Notes under the pieces: generated by a model
The model's input: only the letters and a program-made list of their open reading frames with translations
The model's database searches: none
Told to the model about the DNA's origin: nothing
Assembly: GCA_009839925.1 (NCBI GenBank)
Contig: VXOS01000066.1
Location: 1-34,688, forward strand
DNA: 34,688 bases
Reading direction: 5' to 3'
Source: Chloroflexota bacterium
GTDB lineage: Bacteria; Chloroflexota; Dehalococcoidia; UBA2979
Translations under genes and position numbers: made by a program
Part shown: positions 23,996-32,775 of the stretch, piece by piece
Layout: every line of letters starts with the position of its first letter
Position numbering within the stretch: the first letter of the stretch is position 1

Positions 23996-26506
23996 TCAGT
24001 GGGCGATGCCCTCGGCGACGAGCTGGGACAACTCCTCGGCGCTCACGCCGAGCAGGTCGCCGTAGACGTACTCGTTGTGCTGGCCGAGCGTCGGGGCGGC
24101 CTCCGTGGCGATGCGCGATCCATTGACGAGCCAGGGCAGGGCGATCACCTCGAGGTGGCCCATGCGCGGGTGCTCGACGCTGCTCCAGAGGCCGCGCGCG
24201 CGGACGTGCTGGTCCTCGTAGAGGTCGCGCGCGGTCGCGCTCGGCGCCGAGGGCACACCGAGGCCCTGCAGCTCCCCGACCAGCTCGTCGCGCTCGCGCT
24301 CGCGCGTCCAGTCGGCGATCGCCTCGTCGATGGTGTGCTCCTGCGCCTTGCGCGCGCGGGCGTCCCAGCGGGGGTCGAGCCGCCAGTCTCCGAGGTGCTC
24401 GGCGAGCCGCATCCACTGCTCGTCCGTCTCGACCGCGATCACGAGGTAGGCCTGCTCGCCCTCGATCGGCAGGCACTGGTAGACGTTGTGCGGGGCGAGC
24501 TGCTCGTGGCGGTTGCCGAGCGGCTCGGCGACGCAGCCGCGCAGCTGCCATTCGAGCAGCTGGTCGCCGACCAACGCGGCGCCCGCCTCCTGGGCCGCGA
24601 CGTCGACGTGGATGGCGCTGTCGCTGCGATCGCGGGCGTGCAGCCCGGCCAACGTAGCCATCGCGACGGCGGTGCCGACGCGCTGGTCGAGCGGGCCGCG
24701 GTACTCAGCGGGGACGCTGCGGTCGTAGCCGCTGAGGCCGGACAGCCCGGAGGTCGCGCCGAAGACGGCGGCGTAGCCGCTCATGTGCCCGTCCGGCGGC
24801 GTCCCGCCGTTGGCCGAGAGCGAGACCATGACCAGCCGCGGGTTGACCTCGATCAGCCGGTCGAAGCCGAGGCCGAGGCGGTCGATCGTGCCGGGGCGGA
24901 AGCCCTCGATCAGCACGTCGGCGTCGGCGACGAGCCCGCGCAGGAAGTCGCGCCCGCGCTCCTGCGAGATGTCCATCGCGACGCTGCGCTTGCCCATGTT
25001 GTCTTCGTTGAAGCGGTAGCCCTTGTCGATCCAGTCGTCCGTCTTGCGATCGGCGAGCGAGACGGACTGGTGACGTCGCGAGTGGCGGAACGGGTCGATC
25101 CGGCGGTGGCTCTCGATCTTCAGGATCTCCGCCCCGAAGGCGCAGAGGATCATGTTGGCGTAGGGCCCCGCCTGGTACCACGTCAGGTCCAGCACGCGCG
25201 TGCCGCGCAGCCAGTCGAGCGGGCGCTGCGAATCGGCGGTCGCGCGAATCGAGGGCGCGGTGCTCATCGCGGGCGCGTCGGGCAGGTCGCGCAGCGCCTC
25301 CTCGTTGTGCTGGCCCGCCGAGGGCGTCGCGGCCGCCTCGGCGCCGTTTGCGGGGCCGGGCCGCCAGGCGGGGCCGCGCGCCTCGCGCACGATGTAGGGC
25401 TGGGCGGGGATCTCGGCGGTCGTGCCGTCCGCGAGGGCTACCGTCTGGAGGAACTCGCGCAGGCGCATCTGCTCGCAGGTCAGGAGATCGCCCATCAGCC
25501 GCACCGGGCCGCCGGGCACGTCGAAGTCGCGAAGCGCGTCGAAGATCTCGTGGCGGGTGCGCTCGCGCAGCCAGGGCTCGAAGAGCTGGTTCAGCTCCTC
25601 GGTATGCGCGATCCGGTGGTCGGCGGTCTCGCCGAGTTCGGTCGCCCAGGGCGGGTTGCCGGCAGCCTCGACGAGCCGCTCCCACATGTGCTGCTGCGCG
25701 GGCAGCACCTCGGCCCAGCCGTCCTTGCACTCGACCAGGCCGAGCACGGCGACCTCGCGCAGCGCGCGCGTGTCGAGGTAGCGGTCGTTCGGCCACTTCA
25801 CGATGTCCTGGCGGCAGAGTGACATCGCCGCCTCCTGCCACGAGAGATCGAGGTGCGTCGGCTCGCGCTCGGCGTCCGGCCAGCCCGCCAGCCAGCCGAG
25901 CATCCCGACCACCGCCGCCGAGCCCGCATCAAGCTCGGCGATGCTCGCGGGCACGCGCAGGGGCGGGCCGTCGGGGTAGCGGTCGTAGCCGATGCCGCCG
26001 TGGAAGAAGTAGGCCTCGCCGCCGGCGTGGTGCGCCGTCAGGTGCGTCGCGGCCCACTCCGCGCGCGGGCCGAAGCGCCCGAACGGCGTGATCGAGACGG
26101 CCAGCGCGCAGCGCCCGCTGCCCGGCAGCGCCTCGAAGTCGACGCCGAGTTCCTGCCAGTGCGAGCCGCGGTGCGAGTCGACCAGCACGTCGCAGTCGGC
26201 GATCAGCCGCAGCAGCGTCTCCCTGCCCTGGGCGGTCGTGTCGTCGAGGGTGACGCTGCGCTTGCCGGCGCTGGTGTAGGCGAACAGCGCCGAGGCGTCG
26301 CCGCCGTCCGGCGTGTAGCCCTCGCGGCGCAGCGGGCTGCCGCCGGGCGGTTCGATCTTCGTGACGGTCGCGCCGAGGTCGCCGAGCATGCGGGCGGCGA
26401 AGGCGGAGGCCGCGCTCTCGCCGTACTCAAGCACGCGCAGCCCGCCGAGCAGTGCGGGCGCGGGGACGAGCGCTTCGCCCGGCTGGCCGTTGCGCTGCGC
26501 GCTCAC
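23996..26506 (-). CDS. tandem-fused class III CoA-transferase (CaiB-CaiB), N-half with Asp-to-Glu change
   Basis: At 836 aa this is a second double CaiB/BaiF protein. The N-half starts LLGGLRVLEYGESAASAFAARMLGDLGATVTKIEPPGG. The C-half starts near residue 410 with RGTRVLDLTWYQAGPYANMILCAFGAEILKIES. At the nucleophile position the C-half has Asp (GPLDQRVGTAVAMA) but the N-half reads SIAELDAGSAAVVG, placing Glu where formyl-CoA transferase has Asp169. The fused protein may thus have one catalytic and one structural or altered half. The GTG start overlaps the stop of the upstream CaiB gene by 4 nt (GTGA). It is the last gene of a four-gene reverse operon starting at 30323. Confidence 0.9.
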   Translation of the reverse strand: MSAQRNGQPGEALVPAPALLGGLRVLEYGESAASAFAARMLGDLGATVTKIEPPGGSPLRREGYTPDGGDASALFAYTSAGKRSVTLDDTTAQGRETLLRLIADCDVLVDSHRGSHWQELGVDFEALPGSGRCALAVSITPFGRFGPRAEWAATHLTAHHAGGEAYFFHGGIGYDRYPDGPPLRVPASIAELDAGSAAVVGMLGWLAGWPDAEREPTHLDLSWQEAAMSLCRQDIVKWPNDRYLDTRALREVAVLGLVECKDGWAEVLPAQQHMWERLVEAAGNPPWATELGETADHRIAHTEELNQLFEPWLRERTRHEIFDALRDFDVPGGPVRLMGDLLTCEQMRLREFLQTVALADGTTAEIPAQPYIVREARGPAWRPGPANGAEAAATPSAGQHNEEALRDLPDAPAMSTAPSIRATADSQRPLDWLRGTRVLDLTWYQAGPYANMILCAFGAEILKIESHRRIDPFRHSRRHQSVSLADRKTDDWIDKGYRFNEDNMGKRSVAMDISQERGRDFLRGLVADADVLIEGFRPGTIDRLGLGFDRLIEVNPRLVMVSLSANGGTPPDGHMSGYAAVFGATSGLSGLSGYDRSVPAEYRGPLDQRVGTAVAMATLAGLHARDRSDSAIHVDVAAQEAGAALVGDQLLEWQLRGCVAEPLGNRHEQLAPHNVYQCLPIEGEQAYLVIAVETDEQWMRLAEHLGDWRLDPRWDARARKAQEHTIDEAIADWTRERERDELVGELQGLGVPSAPSATARDLYEDQHVRARGLWSSVEHPRMGHLEVIALPWLVNGSRIATEAAPTLGQHNEYVYGDLLGVSAEELSQLVAEGIAH

Positions 26507-27744
26507 CGCAGCACCCCGGCCTCGTCGAGCGCCTCGATCTCCTCATCGCTCATGTCGAGCAGCTCGCGCAGCACCTCCGCGCTGTGCTGGCCGAGCATCG
26601 GCGCGGGCTCACGCACGTAGCCGGGCGTCTCGCTGAGCCGGATCGCCTGCCCGTAGACGGGTTCGCGTCCGAGCACGGGGTTCTCGACCCAGGTGAAGCC
26701 CTCGCGCGCCAGCAGGTGGTCGTCGAAGAGCCGCTCGCTGACGGCGAGGCAGGGCGCGGCGATCACGCCGTGGCCCTGCAACAGCTCGGCCAGCTCGTCG
26801 CGGTCGCGCGGAGCGGTCCAGGCGCGCACGTGCTCGTTCAGCTCCTCGCGGGCCGCGAGGCGGCCCTCGGCGCTGGCGAAGCGCTCGTCCGCGGCCCAGT
26901 CCGGGTGCGCCATCGCCTCCACGATGCCTGCCCAGTCGGCGTCGTCGTGGACCTCGAGGACCAGCCAGTGGTCGTCGCCGGCGCAGGCGAAGACGCCGGC
27001 GGGGGCGCCCGGTATCGCGTCGTCGCCGAGCGGGCCGGCGACGCGGCCGTTCAGCTCGCAGTCGAGCAGCGGCGTCGCGAGCGCCGCGACCATCGCCTCC
27101 CACATCGAGACGTCGATGTAGGCGCCCTCGCCGGTGAGGCGGCGGCGTTCGAGAGCGCTCAGGGCGAGCAGCGCGGAGTGCAGCCCCACGTTGGGGTCCG
27201 CGTAGGCATGGCCCATCCCGAGCGGCGCCTCGCCCTGGTAGCCGACGAGGCTGTCGAGGCCGGTGATGCCGCCGACGGTGGGGCCGTAGGCGCGCAGCCG
27301 GGCGTCGATCCCGTCCTGGCCGGCGAGCGTCTGCGAGATCATGATGATGTCCGGCCGCAGCTTGCGCAGTTCCTCGTAGCCGAAGCCGAGCCGGGGCAGC
27401 GCCCCGGGCCGCCAGTTCTCGATCAGGATGTCGGCGTGCGGCACGATCCGGCGCAGCACGTCGCGGCCCTCCTCGGTCTTGAGGTTGAGCGCGAGGCTGC
27501 GCTTGTTGCGCGAGGTGTTGTGGAAGAGCGGGTTCTGGTTCGGGTCGTACTCCGTCCCGATGATCGGCCGCCCGCGGCGCGCGATGTCGAGGTTCGAGCG
27601 CGACTCGACCTTGACCACGTCCGCCCCGAAGTCGGACAGCACCTGCCCGCAGATCGAGCCGGCCCAGACCATGCCCAGGTCGAGCACGCGGACGCCCTCG
27701 AGGATGTCGGGCGTGGCGGGGCGCTCGCCGTTAGATGACGTCAT
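26503..27744 (-). CDS. class III CoA-transferase (CaiB/BaiF family)
   Basis: The 413-aa product is a normal-length family III CoA-transferase. It begins LEGVRVLDLGMVWAGSICGQVLSDFGADVVKVESRS and contains NKRSLALNLKTEEGRDVLRR, ADILIENWRPGALPRLGFGY and GEGAYIDVSMWEAMVAAL. The expected nucleophile is the Asp of HAYADPNVGLHSA. Its start overlaps the end of the upstream CaiB gene by 14 nt and its stop overlaps the fused CaiB-CaiB start, so translation is likely coupled. With its Asp-lacking upstream neighbour it could form a two-subunit transferase. The substrate is unknown. Confidence 0.92.
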   Translation of the reverse strand: MTSSNGERPATPDILEGVRVLDLGMVWAGSICGQVLSDFGADVVKVESRSNLDIARRGRPIIGTEYDPNQNPLFHNTSRNKRSLALNLKTEEGRDVLRRIVPHADILIENWRPGALPRLGFGYEELRKLRPDIIMISQTLAGQDGIDARLRAYGPTVGGITGLDSLVGYQGEAPLGMGHAYADPNVGLHSALLALSALERRRLTGEGAYIDVSMWEAMVAALATPLLDCELNGRVAGPLGDDAIPGAPAGVFACAGDDHWLVLEVHDDADWAGIVEAMAHPDWAADERFASAEGRLAAREELNEHVRAWTAPRDRDELAELLQGHGVIAAPCLAVSERLFDDHLLAREGFTWVENPVLGREPVYGQAIRLSETPGYVREPAPMLGQHSAEVLRELLDMSDEEIEALDEAGVLR

Positions 27745-29011
27745 CGCCTCGCAGCCTTTCGATCTCGGCAGCGTCGAGGCCGAGCAGGTCGCCGTAGACC
27801 TCGTCGTTGTGCTCGCCGAGGCGGGGGGCGCGCAGCAAGGCGGCGCCGGTCGGGTCGGTCTCGGGCGGGGCGTCGTCCTCGGCGTTGCGCCAGCGGAAGG
27901 GAGAGCCGGCGGCAGTGAACTGCTCGCCGTTGGGGTGCGCGAGCTCGCGGAAGAGGCCGAGGTGCAACAGCTGCTCCTCCTCCAGCACCTCGTGCATCTG
28001 GCGCACGGGCGAGAAGGGCAGTTGCCGCTCGCGCGTCTGCTCGAACAGCTCGTTCTTGGTGTGCTGCATCAGGTAGCTCTCGATGTAGGTGTCGAGCAGG
28101 TCCGCGTACCTGTCGCCGTTGACGATGCGGTCCTGGTACTCCGGGTCGTCGCCCCAGGCGGGGCTGCCCATCATCTCGAGCAGGCCGCGCCACTCCTTCT
28201 GCGACATCGCGTGGACGCGGAAGAAGCCGTCCTTGCAGCGCAGCATCGCGTTCGGATAGAGGCCGCCCTGGCTGCGCCGGCCGTGGCGCTGGAACTGGCG
28301 GCTGTCGAACACCCAGTGCGTCGCCGCCAGCCCCGTGTGCACCGAGGAGAGCACGTCCACGATCGAGATGTCGGCGACCTGCCCGCGGCCGGGCTGTCCG
28401 CCCCGCCCGAGCACCGTGTACAGGGTGGCGATCGCGACCGCGAGGCCGCCCTGCGTCAGCGCGAGGTCCTGCGGCGGCGGGATCGGCGCGCGGTCCGCCT
28501 CGCCGAAGTAGAGCGTGAGCCCTCCGTAGGCGCTGATCGTCGCCGGGCTGCCGCGCCAGTGGGCGCGCGGCCCGGTCAGGCCGAACGGCGTGATCGAGAC
28601 CACGCTGAGGGCGCGCTCACCGCCGCCGTGCTCCTCGCAGAGCGCGAGCAGCTCGTCGTGGCTCGCGCCGAAGCGCTCGTCGACGATCAGCACGTCGCTC
28701 TCGTCGAGCAGTTGGCCCAGCAGGTCGCGTCCCCGCGGTTGCGTCCAGTCGAGGGTGACCGAGCGCTTGCCGCGATTGAAGTAGCTGAACAGCCCGCTCG
28801 CCTCGGGGTCCGGCTCGTCGTCGCGGAAGGGGCCGGTATGCCTCGAGGAGTCGCCGCTGCCGGGCCGCTCGACCTTGGTGACCGCCGCGCCGAGGTCGTG
28901 CAGCAGGCGCCCGGCGAAGGGGCCCGGCACGTCCTCCGCGATCTCGAGGATGCGCAGGTGCGAGAGGGGCCCCGCGACCGTCGGCTGCAACGCCGCGTGC
29001 GCTTCGGTCAC
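27731..29011 (-). CDS. class III CoA-transferase homologue lacking the catalytic Asp
   Basis: The 426-aa product is CaiB/BaiF-like: LSHLRILEIAEDVPGPFAGRLLHDLGAAVTKVERPG, FNRGKRSVTLDWTQPRGRDLL, SITPFGLTGPRAHWRG and LGEHNDEVYGDLLGL. At the nucleophile site it reads DLALTQGGLAVAIA, where the catalytic Asp would be Leu or Ala by alignment. It is therefore probably a non-catalytic partner. The GTG at 29011 has GGAGG at a good distance and is chosen although the frame is open further upstream into the dehydratase gene. It lies 13 nt behind that gene and overlaps the next CaiB by 14 nt. Confidence 0.88.
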   Translation of the reverse strand: MTEAHAALQPTVAGPLSHLRILEIAEDVPGPFAGRLLHDLGAAVTKVERPGSGDSSRHTGPFRDDEPDPEASGLFSYFNRGKRSVTLDWTQPRGRDLLGQLLDESDVLIVDERFGASHDELLALCEEHGGGERALSVVSITPFGLTGPRAHWRGSPATISAYGGLTLYFGEADRAPIPPPQDLALTQGGLAVAIATLYTVLGRGGQPGRGQVADISIVDVLSSVHTGLAATHWVFDSRQFQRHGRRSQGGLYPNAMLRCKDGFFRVHAMSQKEWRGLLEMMGSPAWGDDPEYQDRIVNGDRYADLLDTYIESYLMQHTKNELFEQTRERQLPFSPVRQMHEVLEEEQLLHLGLFRELAHPNGEQFTAAGSPFRWRNAEDDAPPETDPTGAALLRAPRLGEHNDEVYGDLLGLDAAEIERLRGDDVI

Positions 29012-29024
29012 CGGCTGCCTCCGG

Positions 29025-30323
29025 TTACTGGTCCGGGACGCCGACGTGCTTGTAGTCGTGCGCCTGCGGACCCGGCTCGACGGGTGGCAGGCCGAGCGGC
29101 TCGAGCACCGTCTCCGGACCCCACGTCGGGTACGCCGGCTGGCCGCTTGCCGGCAGCTTCGGCATCCCGCCCTCGCGCGAGGGCAGCACGACGATCGCCT
29201 GGCCGGGCGCGGTGATCTCGCCGATCTGGTTCGTCGCCCAGAAATCGCAGACAACCTGGTGCTCGCCGTCCTCGACGCGCTTGTCGATGACGCGGCCCTG
29301 GTAGGTCTGGAGGTCGCCGATGATGCCGAACCTGCGGATCTGGACCCAGAGGCGCTTCAGCCACGCGTCGTCGCCCATCCAGTTGGTCATGAAGCTGGCG
29401 CTCCAGGCGATGCGCTGCGCGCCGTAGTCGTAGGCCGCCGGGACGCCGACCTCGCGCGCGAAGTCGTCCTCCCAGTGCACGCGCTCGACGATGTCCCAGA
29501 CGCGCTGCTTGTCGCGGGCGTAGGCGCCGAAGTGGCGCTGGCGGAACTCGTAGTCGGAGCGGCCGGTGCGCGCGTAGGGACCGCCCGCGCCGGTCTCCCA
29601 GGAGACGGCGTCGGTGATGCGGAAGGGCCCGCGCACCATCTCGCCCATCTCGTCGCCGACGTTCACGTCCTCCCAGTAGCGAGGTTCCGCGCCGCGCGGG
29701 ATCTCGTTCGCGTAGGCCTCGTCGATGCGGGCGAGCTCCTCGTCGGACCAGACAGTCGGCTCGCGGAAGACGCTCTTGCGCCGGGCGGCGGTGTTGCGCT
29801 CGGTGCGGAAGCGCCAGTGCACGGCCTTGCAGACCACCTCGTGGTTCTGGTTGCGGTAGAGGGTTTCCATGTGCTGGAGCACCTGGCGTCCGGCGAACTG
29901 ACCCTGCTTGAGGGAGAAGCCCGCCTCGTACTGGACGCGGTAGATGCGGTCGCCCTCGACCATCGGTTGGTACCACTCCCAGTCGTGGCCGGAGTACATG
30001 CCGTGGACGCCGGGGAGGCCGCCGCCGCGCCCGGACTCGCGCTCGGCGGCCGTCAGGTCGCGGCCCTCCTGGATCCCGGTCCCGAGGAGGATGCAGGGGG
30101 GCGCGACGATCGTGCCCCAGCTTGAGTTCCGGGCGTACTCCTCGTTCGTGTAGAGGGGGTTGGTGTCGCCCGCGCCGAGCGAGAAGCCGCGCACGGCGTC
30201 GGCGTTGATCTGCGTGTACTTCTGGCGGTCGCCGCGCATCGCGGGGATGCCTCGCCGTGCGCGCAGGCCGGCCAGGCCCTCATCGGTGATCTTGGGAAAC
30301 TGCCGTTCCTCGGTGCTCGTCAT
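29025..30323 (-). CDS. FAS1-like/MaoC-type double hot-dog acyl-CoA dehydratase
   Basis: The 432-aa protein looks like a fusion of an N-terminal FAS1-like dehydratase hot-dog domain and a C-terminal MaoC-type hot-dog domain. The first contains FSLGAGDTNPLYTNEEYARNSSWGTIVAPP, close to the MaoC pattern GDxNPxH but with Tyr instead of His. The second runs from about residue 225 (YWEDVNVGDEMGEMVRGPF) through GAYARDKQRVWD to FWATNQIGEITAPGQAIVVLP. Such proteins hydrate or dehydrate 2-enoyl-CoA thioesters. It is first in an operon with three CoA-transferase genes, so it probably acts on the CoA esters they make. ATG at 30323 has AAAGGGG upstream. The substrate is not predictable. Confidence 0.82.
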   Translation of the reverse strand: MTSTEERQFPKITDEGLAGLRARRGIPAMRGDRQKYTQINADAVRGFSLGAGDTNPLYTNEEYARNSSWGTIVAPPCILLGTGIQEGRDLTAAERESGRGGGLPGVHGMYSGHDWEWYQPMVEGDRIYRVQYEAGFSLKQGQFAGRQVLQHMETLYRNQNHEVVCKAVHWRFRTERNTAARRKSVFREPTVWSDEELARIDEAYANEIPRGAEPRYWEDVNVGDEMGEMVRGPFRITDAVSWETGAGGPYARTGRSDYEFRQRHFGAYARDKQRVWDIVERVHWEDDFAREVGVPAAYDYGAQRIAWSASFMTNWMGDDAWLKRLWVQIRRFGIIGDLQTYQGRVIDKRVEDGEHQVVCDFWATNQIGEITAPGQAIVVLPSREGGMPKLPASGQPAYPTWGPETVLEPLGLPPVEPGPQAHDYKHVGVPDQ

Positions 30324-30373
30324 TGCTGCTGGGGTCCCCTTTCGGCGAGCGCGCGCCTCGCGCGCCACGATGG

Positions 30374-30379
30374 TTTATA
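30374..30379 (-). promoter_or_regulatory. candidate -10 element for dehydratase/CoA-transferase operon
   Basis: On the reverse strand TATAAA lies 50 nt upstream of the dehydratase ATG and is the most AT-rich hexamer in this gap, a five-of-six match to TATAAT. The -35 region is not convincing. Confidence 0.4.
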
Positions 30380-30518
30380 CCACCTGACCGCGCTGGTCGC
30401 GGGCACGGCTCGCGGGCCGTCCGGTCCGGGAACCTGCTCCCGTTACGATTTGACTCGCATGCACGTGAGTGATACAGCGTCGCGGTAGAGGCCTCGCCGA
30501 CCGCGAGCCGCCTGCGCG

Positions 30519-31040
30519 GTGGGTCGCTACGACGAAAGTGCAGCAACGACCGTGACCGACATGATGAGAGGCGACGGCGCAGCGGGAGGGCTGCGGGCGG
30601 GGTTGCTCCTGCTGGTGGTGCTGGGCGTGGTTGGCAGCGCCCTGGCGCTCGCCTACGAACGACACTGGCTCAGCCCGTGGCAGCTGGCGCCGTGGATCAC
30701 CCTGGGCATCATCAGCGCAGCCACGCTGGCCCTCATCGTGCGCCAGACGACGGCGACGATCCGGCTGGCGCGGGCGGTGGCCATCCTCGCCATCGTCAGC
30801 GCTGCTCTCGGGGTCTGGCAGCACATCGACGCGAACCTCGGCGAGGACTCGGCCGCACACGACCACTCCCACCACTCGCATGGCGACGAGGAGGAGCAGG
30901 CCGACGCGAGCATGGTCGACGTGATGACCGGCTCGGCCGGCCATGCGCCGGTGCCCGCCGCGCTGGCGATCGCGCCGGTCGGGCTGGCGCTGGGCCTGGC
31001 GACGATCGGCCTCGGCGGGCGACGACCGGCGCGGGAGTAG
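30519..31040 (+). CDS. small membrane protein with His-rich loop, unknown function
   Basis: I do not recognise this 173-aa protein. It has about four hydrophobic segments: LRAGLLLLVVLGVVGSALALAY, WITLGIISAATLALIV, LARAVAILAIVSAALGVW and a final APVPAALAIAPVGLALGLATIGLGG. Between the third and fourth lies an acidic, His-rich stretch HDHSHHSHGDEEEQ (residues 114-127) that could bind metal such as Zn, Ni or Cu. It stands alone on the forward strand between two reverse operons. GTG at 30519 is the longest start; GTG at 30552 and ATG at 30561 or 30564 are also possible because no start has a strong ribosome binding site. The stop is 10 nt from the end of the convergent alcohol dehydrogenase gene. 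Confidence 0.7.
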   Translation: MGRYDESAATTVTDMMRGDGAAGGLRAGLLLLVVLGVVGSALALAYERHWLSPWQLAPWITLGIISAATLALIVRQTTATIRLARAVAILAIVSAALGVWQHIDANLGEDSAAHDHSHHSHGDEEEQADASMVDVMTGSAGHAPVPAALAIAPVGLALGLATIGLGGRRPARE

Positions 31041-31050
31041 CCGGCGATCG

Positions 31051-32166
31051 CTAGTCCGGGAAGGTGATCGCGGGCTTGATCTCCTCCCAGCGCTGCATCC
31101 CGATCATCGCCTCGTTGATCCGCTCCAGCGGGTAGTGGTTGGAGATCATCTCCATCCAGTCGAAGCGGTCGCGGTGGCGGCGCACGAACTCCAGCGCGCG
31201 GTGGTAGTGCTGCACCGCCGCCGAGGACGTCCCGATGATGTGCGCGTGCTTGCGCACGATGTCCGAGGGCGCGAACGGGAACGTCTCGCCGTGCAGCTGG
31301 CCGATCACCAGGTAGCGCCCACCGCGCCGCAGCATCTCGAAGCCCTCGGGGAAGGCGCTCTTCGCGCCGGAGACCTCGATCACCACGTCCGCGCCGAGCC
31401 CGTCCGTCCACTCCATCACCTGCGCGTGGCGCTCGGCCGGGTCGGGAACGTCGTCGATGTCGAGCGTGTGGCCCGCGCCCCACTTGCGCGCGAGCTCGAG
31501 GCGCCGCGCCGGCCCGCCGATCACGATCGGGTCGGGCGGTCCACCCGTGACGACGCGGGCGAGGGTGAAGAGGCCGAGCGGGCCGGAGCCCTGGATGACG
31601 ACGCGATGGCGGTCGTCCAGATCGCCGACCCGGTCGAGGCCGTGGATCACCGTGCGCAGCGCGCAGGAGACGGCGGCGGCGACCTCGTCCGGCACGTCGT
31701 CCGGCACGCGCACGCAGCCCGAGGTGGGGAAGACGTAGCCGTACTCGGCGAAGCCGCCGGTGAGGTAGGGGAACTCCTCGGTCGAGCCGTGCCAGCGGCG
31801 GCGGTTGAGGCAGAGCGTGCGCTCGTGCTCCACGATGCAGTTGAGGCAGCTCCCGCAGAAGCCGTGCGTCCAGACGATGCGGTCGCCCTCGCGCAGCGGC
31901 GTGCCGATCGAGTCGTGGGTGCGGCCCTCGCTGCGCGCGATGCGCCCCGTCATCTCGTGGCCGAGGATGCTCGGGAACTCGTCCTCGGCGAAGGAGGAGG
32001 AGCCCTCCCAGGCGTGCACGTCGGTCGCGCAGATCGAGGCCATCGACATCTTGACGAGGATGCCGCCGGGCTCCAGCTTCTGCGGCACGCGCACATCGAT
32101 CAGCTCCATCGGCTTGCCCGCGCCGACCATCGCGGCCGCCTTGCAGGTGGTCGGGATCTCTGCCAT
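31051..32166 (-). CDS. zinc-containing medium-chain alcohol dehydrogenase
   Basis: The 371-aa enzyme is a Zn-dependent MDR dehydrogenase oxidising an alcohol with NAD(P). Catalytic zinc ligands are visible in SICATDVHAWEG (Cys) and LGHEMTG (His-Glu). The structural zinc loop FCGSCLNCIVEHERTLC has four cysteines. The cofactor motif is VIQGSGPLGLFTLA followed by VIGGPARRLELARKWGAG. It is closest in style to the threonine dehydrogenase/sorbitol dehydrogenase branch, but the substrate is unknown. It is third in a reverse operon after an SDR and a SnoaL-like gene; its ATG shares one base with the preceding stop (TGATG). Confidence 0.92.
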   Translation of the reverse strand: MAEIPTTCKAAAMVGAGKPMELIDVRVPQKLEPGGILVKMSMASICATDVHAWEGSSSFAEDEFPSILGHEMTGRIARSEGRTHDSIGTPLREGDRIVWTHGFCGSCLNCIVEHERTLCLNRRRWHGSTEEFPYLTGGFAEYGYVFPTSGCVRVPDDVPDEVAAAVSCALRTVIHGLDRVGDLDDRHRVVIQGSGPLGLFTLARVVTGGPPDPIVIGGPARRLELARKWGAGHTLDIDDVPDPAERHAQVMEWTDGLGADVVIEVSGAKSAFPEGFEMLRRGGRYLVIGQLHGETFPFAPSDIVRKHAHIIGTSSAAVQHYHRALEFVRRHRDRFDWMEMISNHYPLERINEAMIGMQRWEEIKPAITFPD

Positions 32167-32756
32167 CAGGCGCTCCCCTCCTTCGTTGCTGCCTCCGGGT
32201 TGTAACCGCGATCGTGGCCGATCTCGGTGTCGACGACCATCTTGCTGATCCGCCAACCATCATCGAGGCGCACGAACGTGAACGTGTAGGTGCCCTCGTG
32301 GACGTGGCGCTCGAAGCCGTCCGCGCTCGCGACGCTGCGCACGAGCGTGAAGTAGGAAGTGAGCCAGCCCGTGTCGCCGTCGTCGGAAAGCCGGATCAGC
32401 GGCGCGGCGAACATATGCCGGACGGTCGTCCGGCGCCCGCGCCGGTAGCGCGAGGCCTCGCCGAGCGACTTCCCGTCGCGCGTCGGCAGCACGGGGTTGC
32501 GATACAGCTCGCGCAGCGTGTCCTTGCCCCGCACGCGCTCGTCGAGGGTGCCCGTGAGCACGCGCTCCACGTCGTCGGTGTAAAGCGCGAGCACGCCCTC
32601 CGTATCGCGCGCGTCGGAGAAGTGGCCGTAGCGCATCATCAGGTCGTGGATTGCCTCCTTCGCCTCGAGGCGCGCGACGCGCTCCTCGAGGCTGGCGGGC
32701 TCGCGCTCGACCATGCGGATCACGTCGTCGCGGAGGATGTCGGTTTCGCTGGTCAT
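32166..32756 (-). CDS. SnoaL-like (NTF2-fold) protein
   Basis: The 196-aa product matches the SnoaL_4/NTF2-like fold: helix SLEERVARLEAKEAIHDLMMRYGHFSDARDTEGVLALYTDDVE, strand GTLDERVRGKDTLRELY, then strands TVRHMFAAPLIRLSDDGDTGWLTSYFTLVRS, YTFTFVRLDDGWRISKMVVD. Proteins of this fold include small hydroxylases, dehydratases and isomerases as well as binding proteins. Co-transcription with an SDR and a zinc dehydrogenase suggests an auxiliary catabolic enzyme for a cyclic substrate, but this is inference. GGAGGGGCGGGG lies before the ATG, 19 nt behind the SDR stop. Confidence 0.83.
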   Translation of the reverse strand: MTSETDILRDDVIRMVEREPASLEERVARLEAKEAIHDLMMRYGHFSDARDTEGVLALYTDDVERVLTGTLDERVRGKDTLRELYRNPVLPTRDGKSLGEASRYRRGRRTTVRHMFAAPLIRLSDDGDTGWLTSYFTLVRSVASADGFERHVHEGTYTFTFVRLDDGWRISKMVVDTEIGHDRGYNPEAATKEGSA

Positions 32757-32775
32757 CGCTGCCCCGCCCCTCCGC

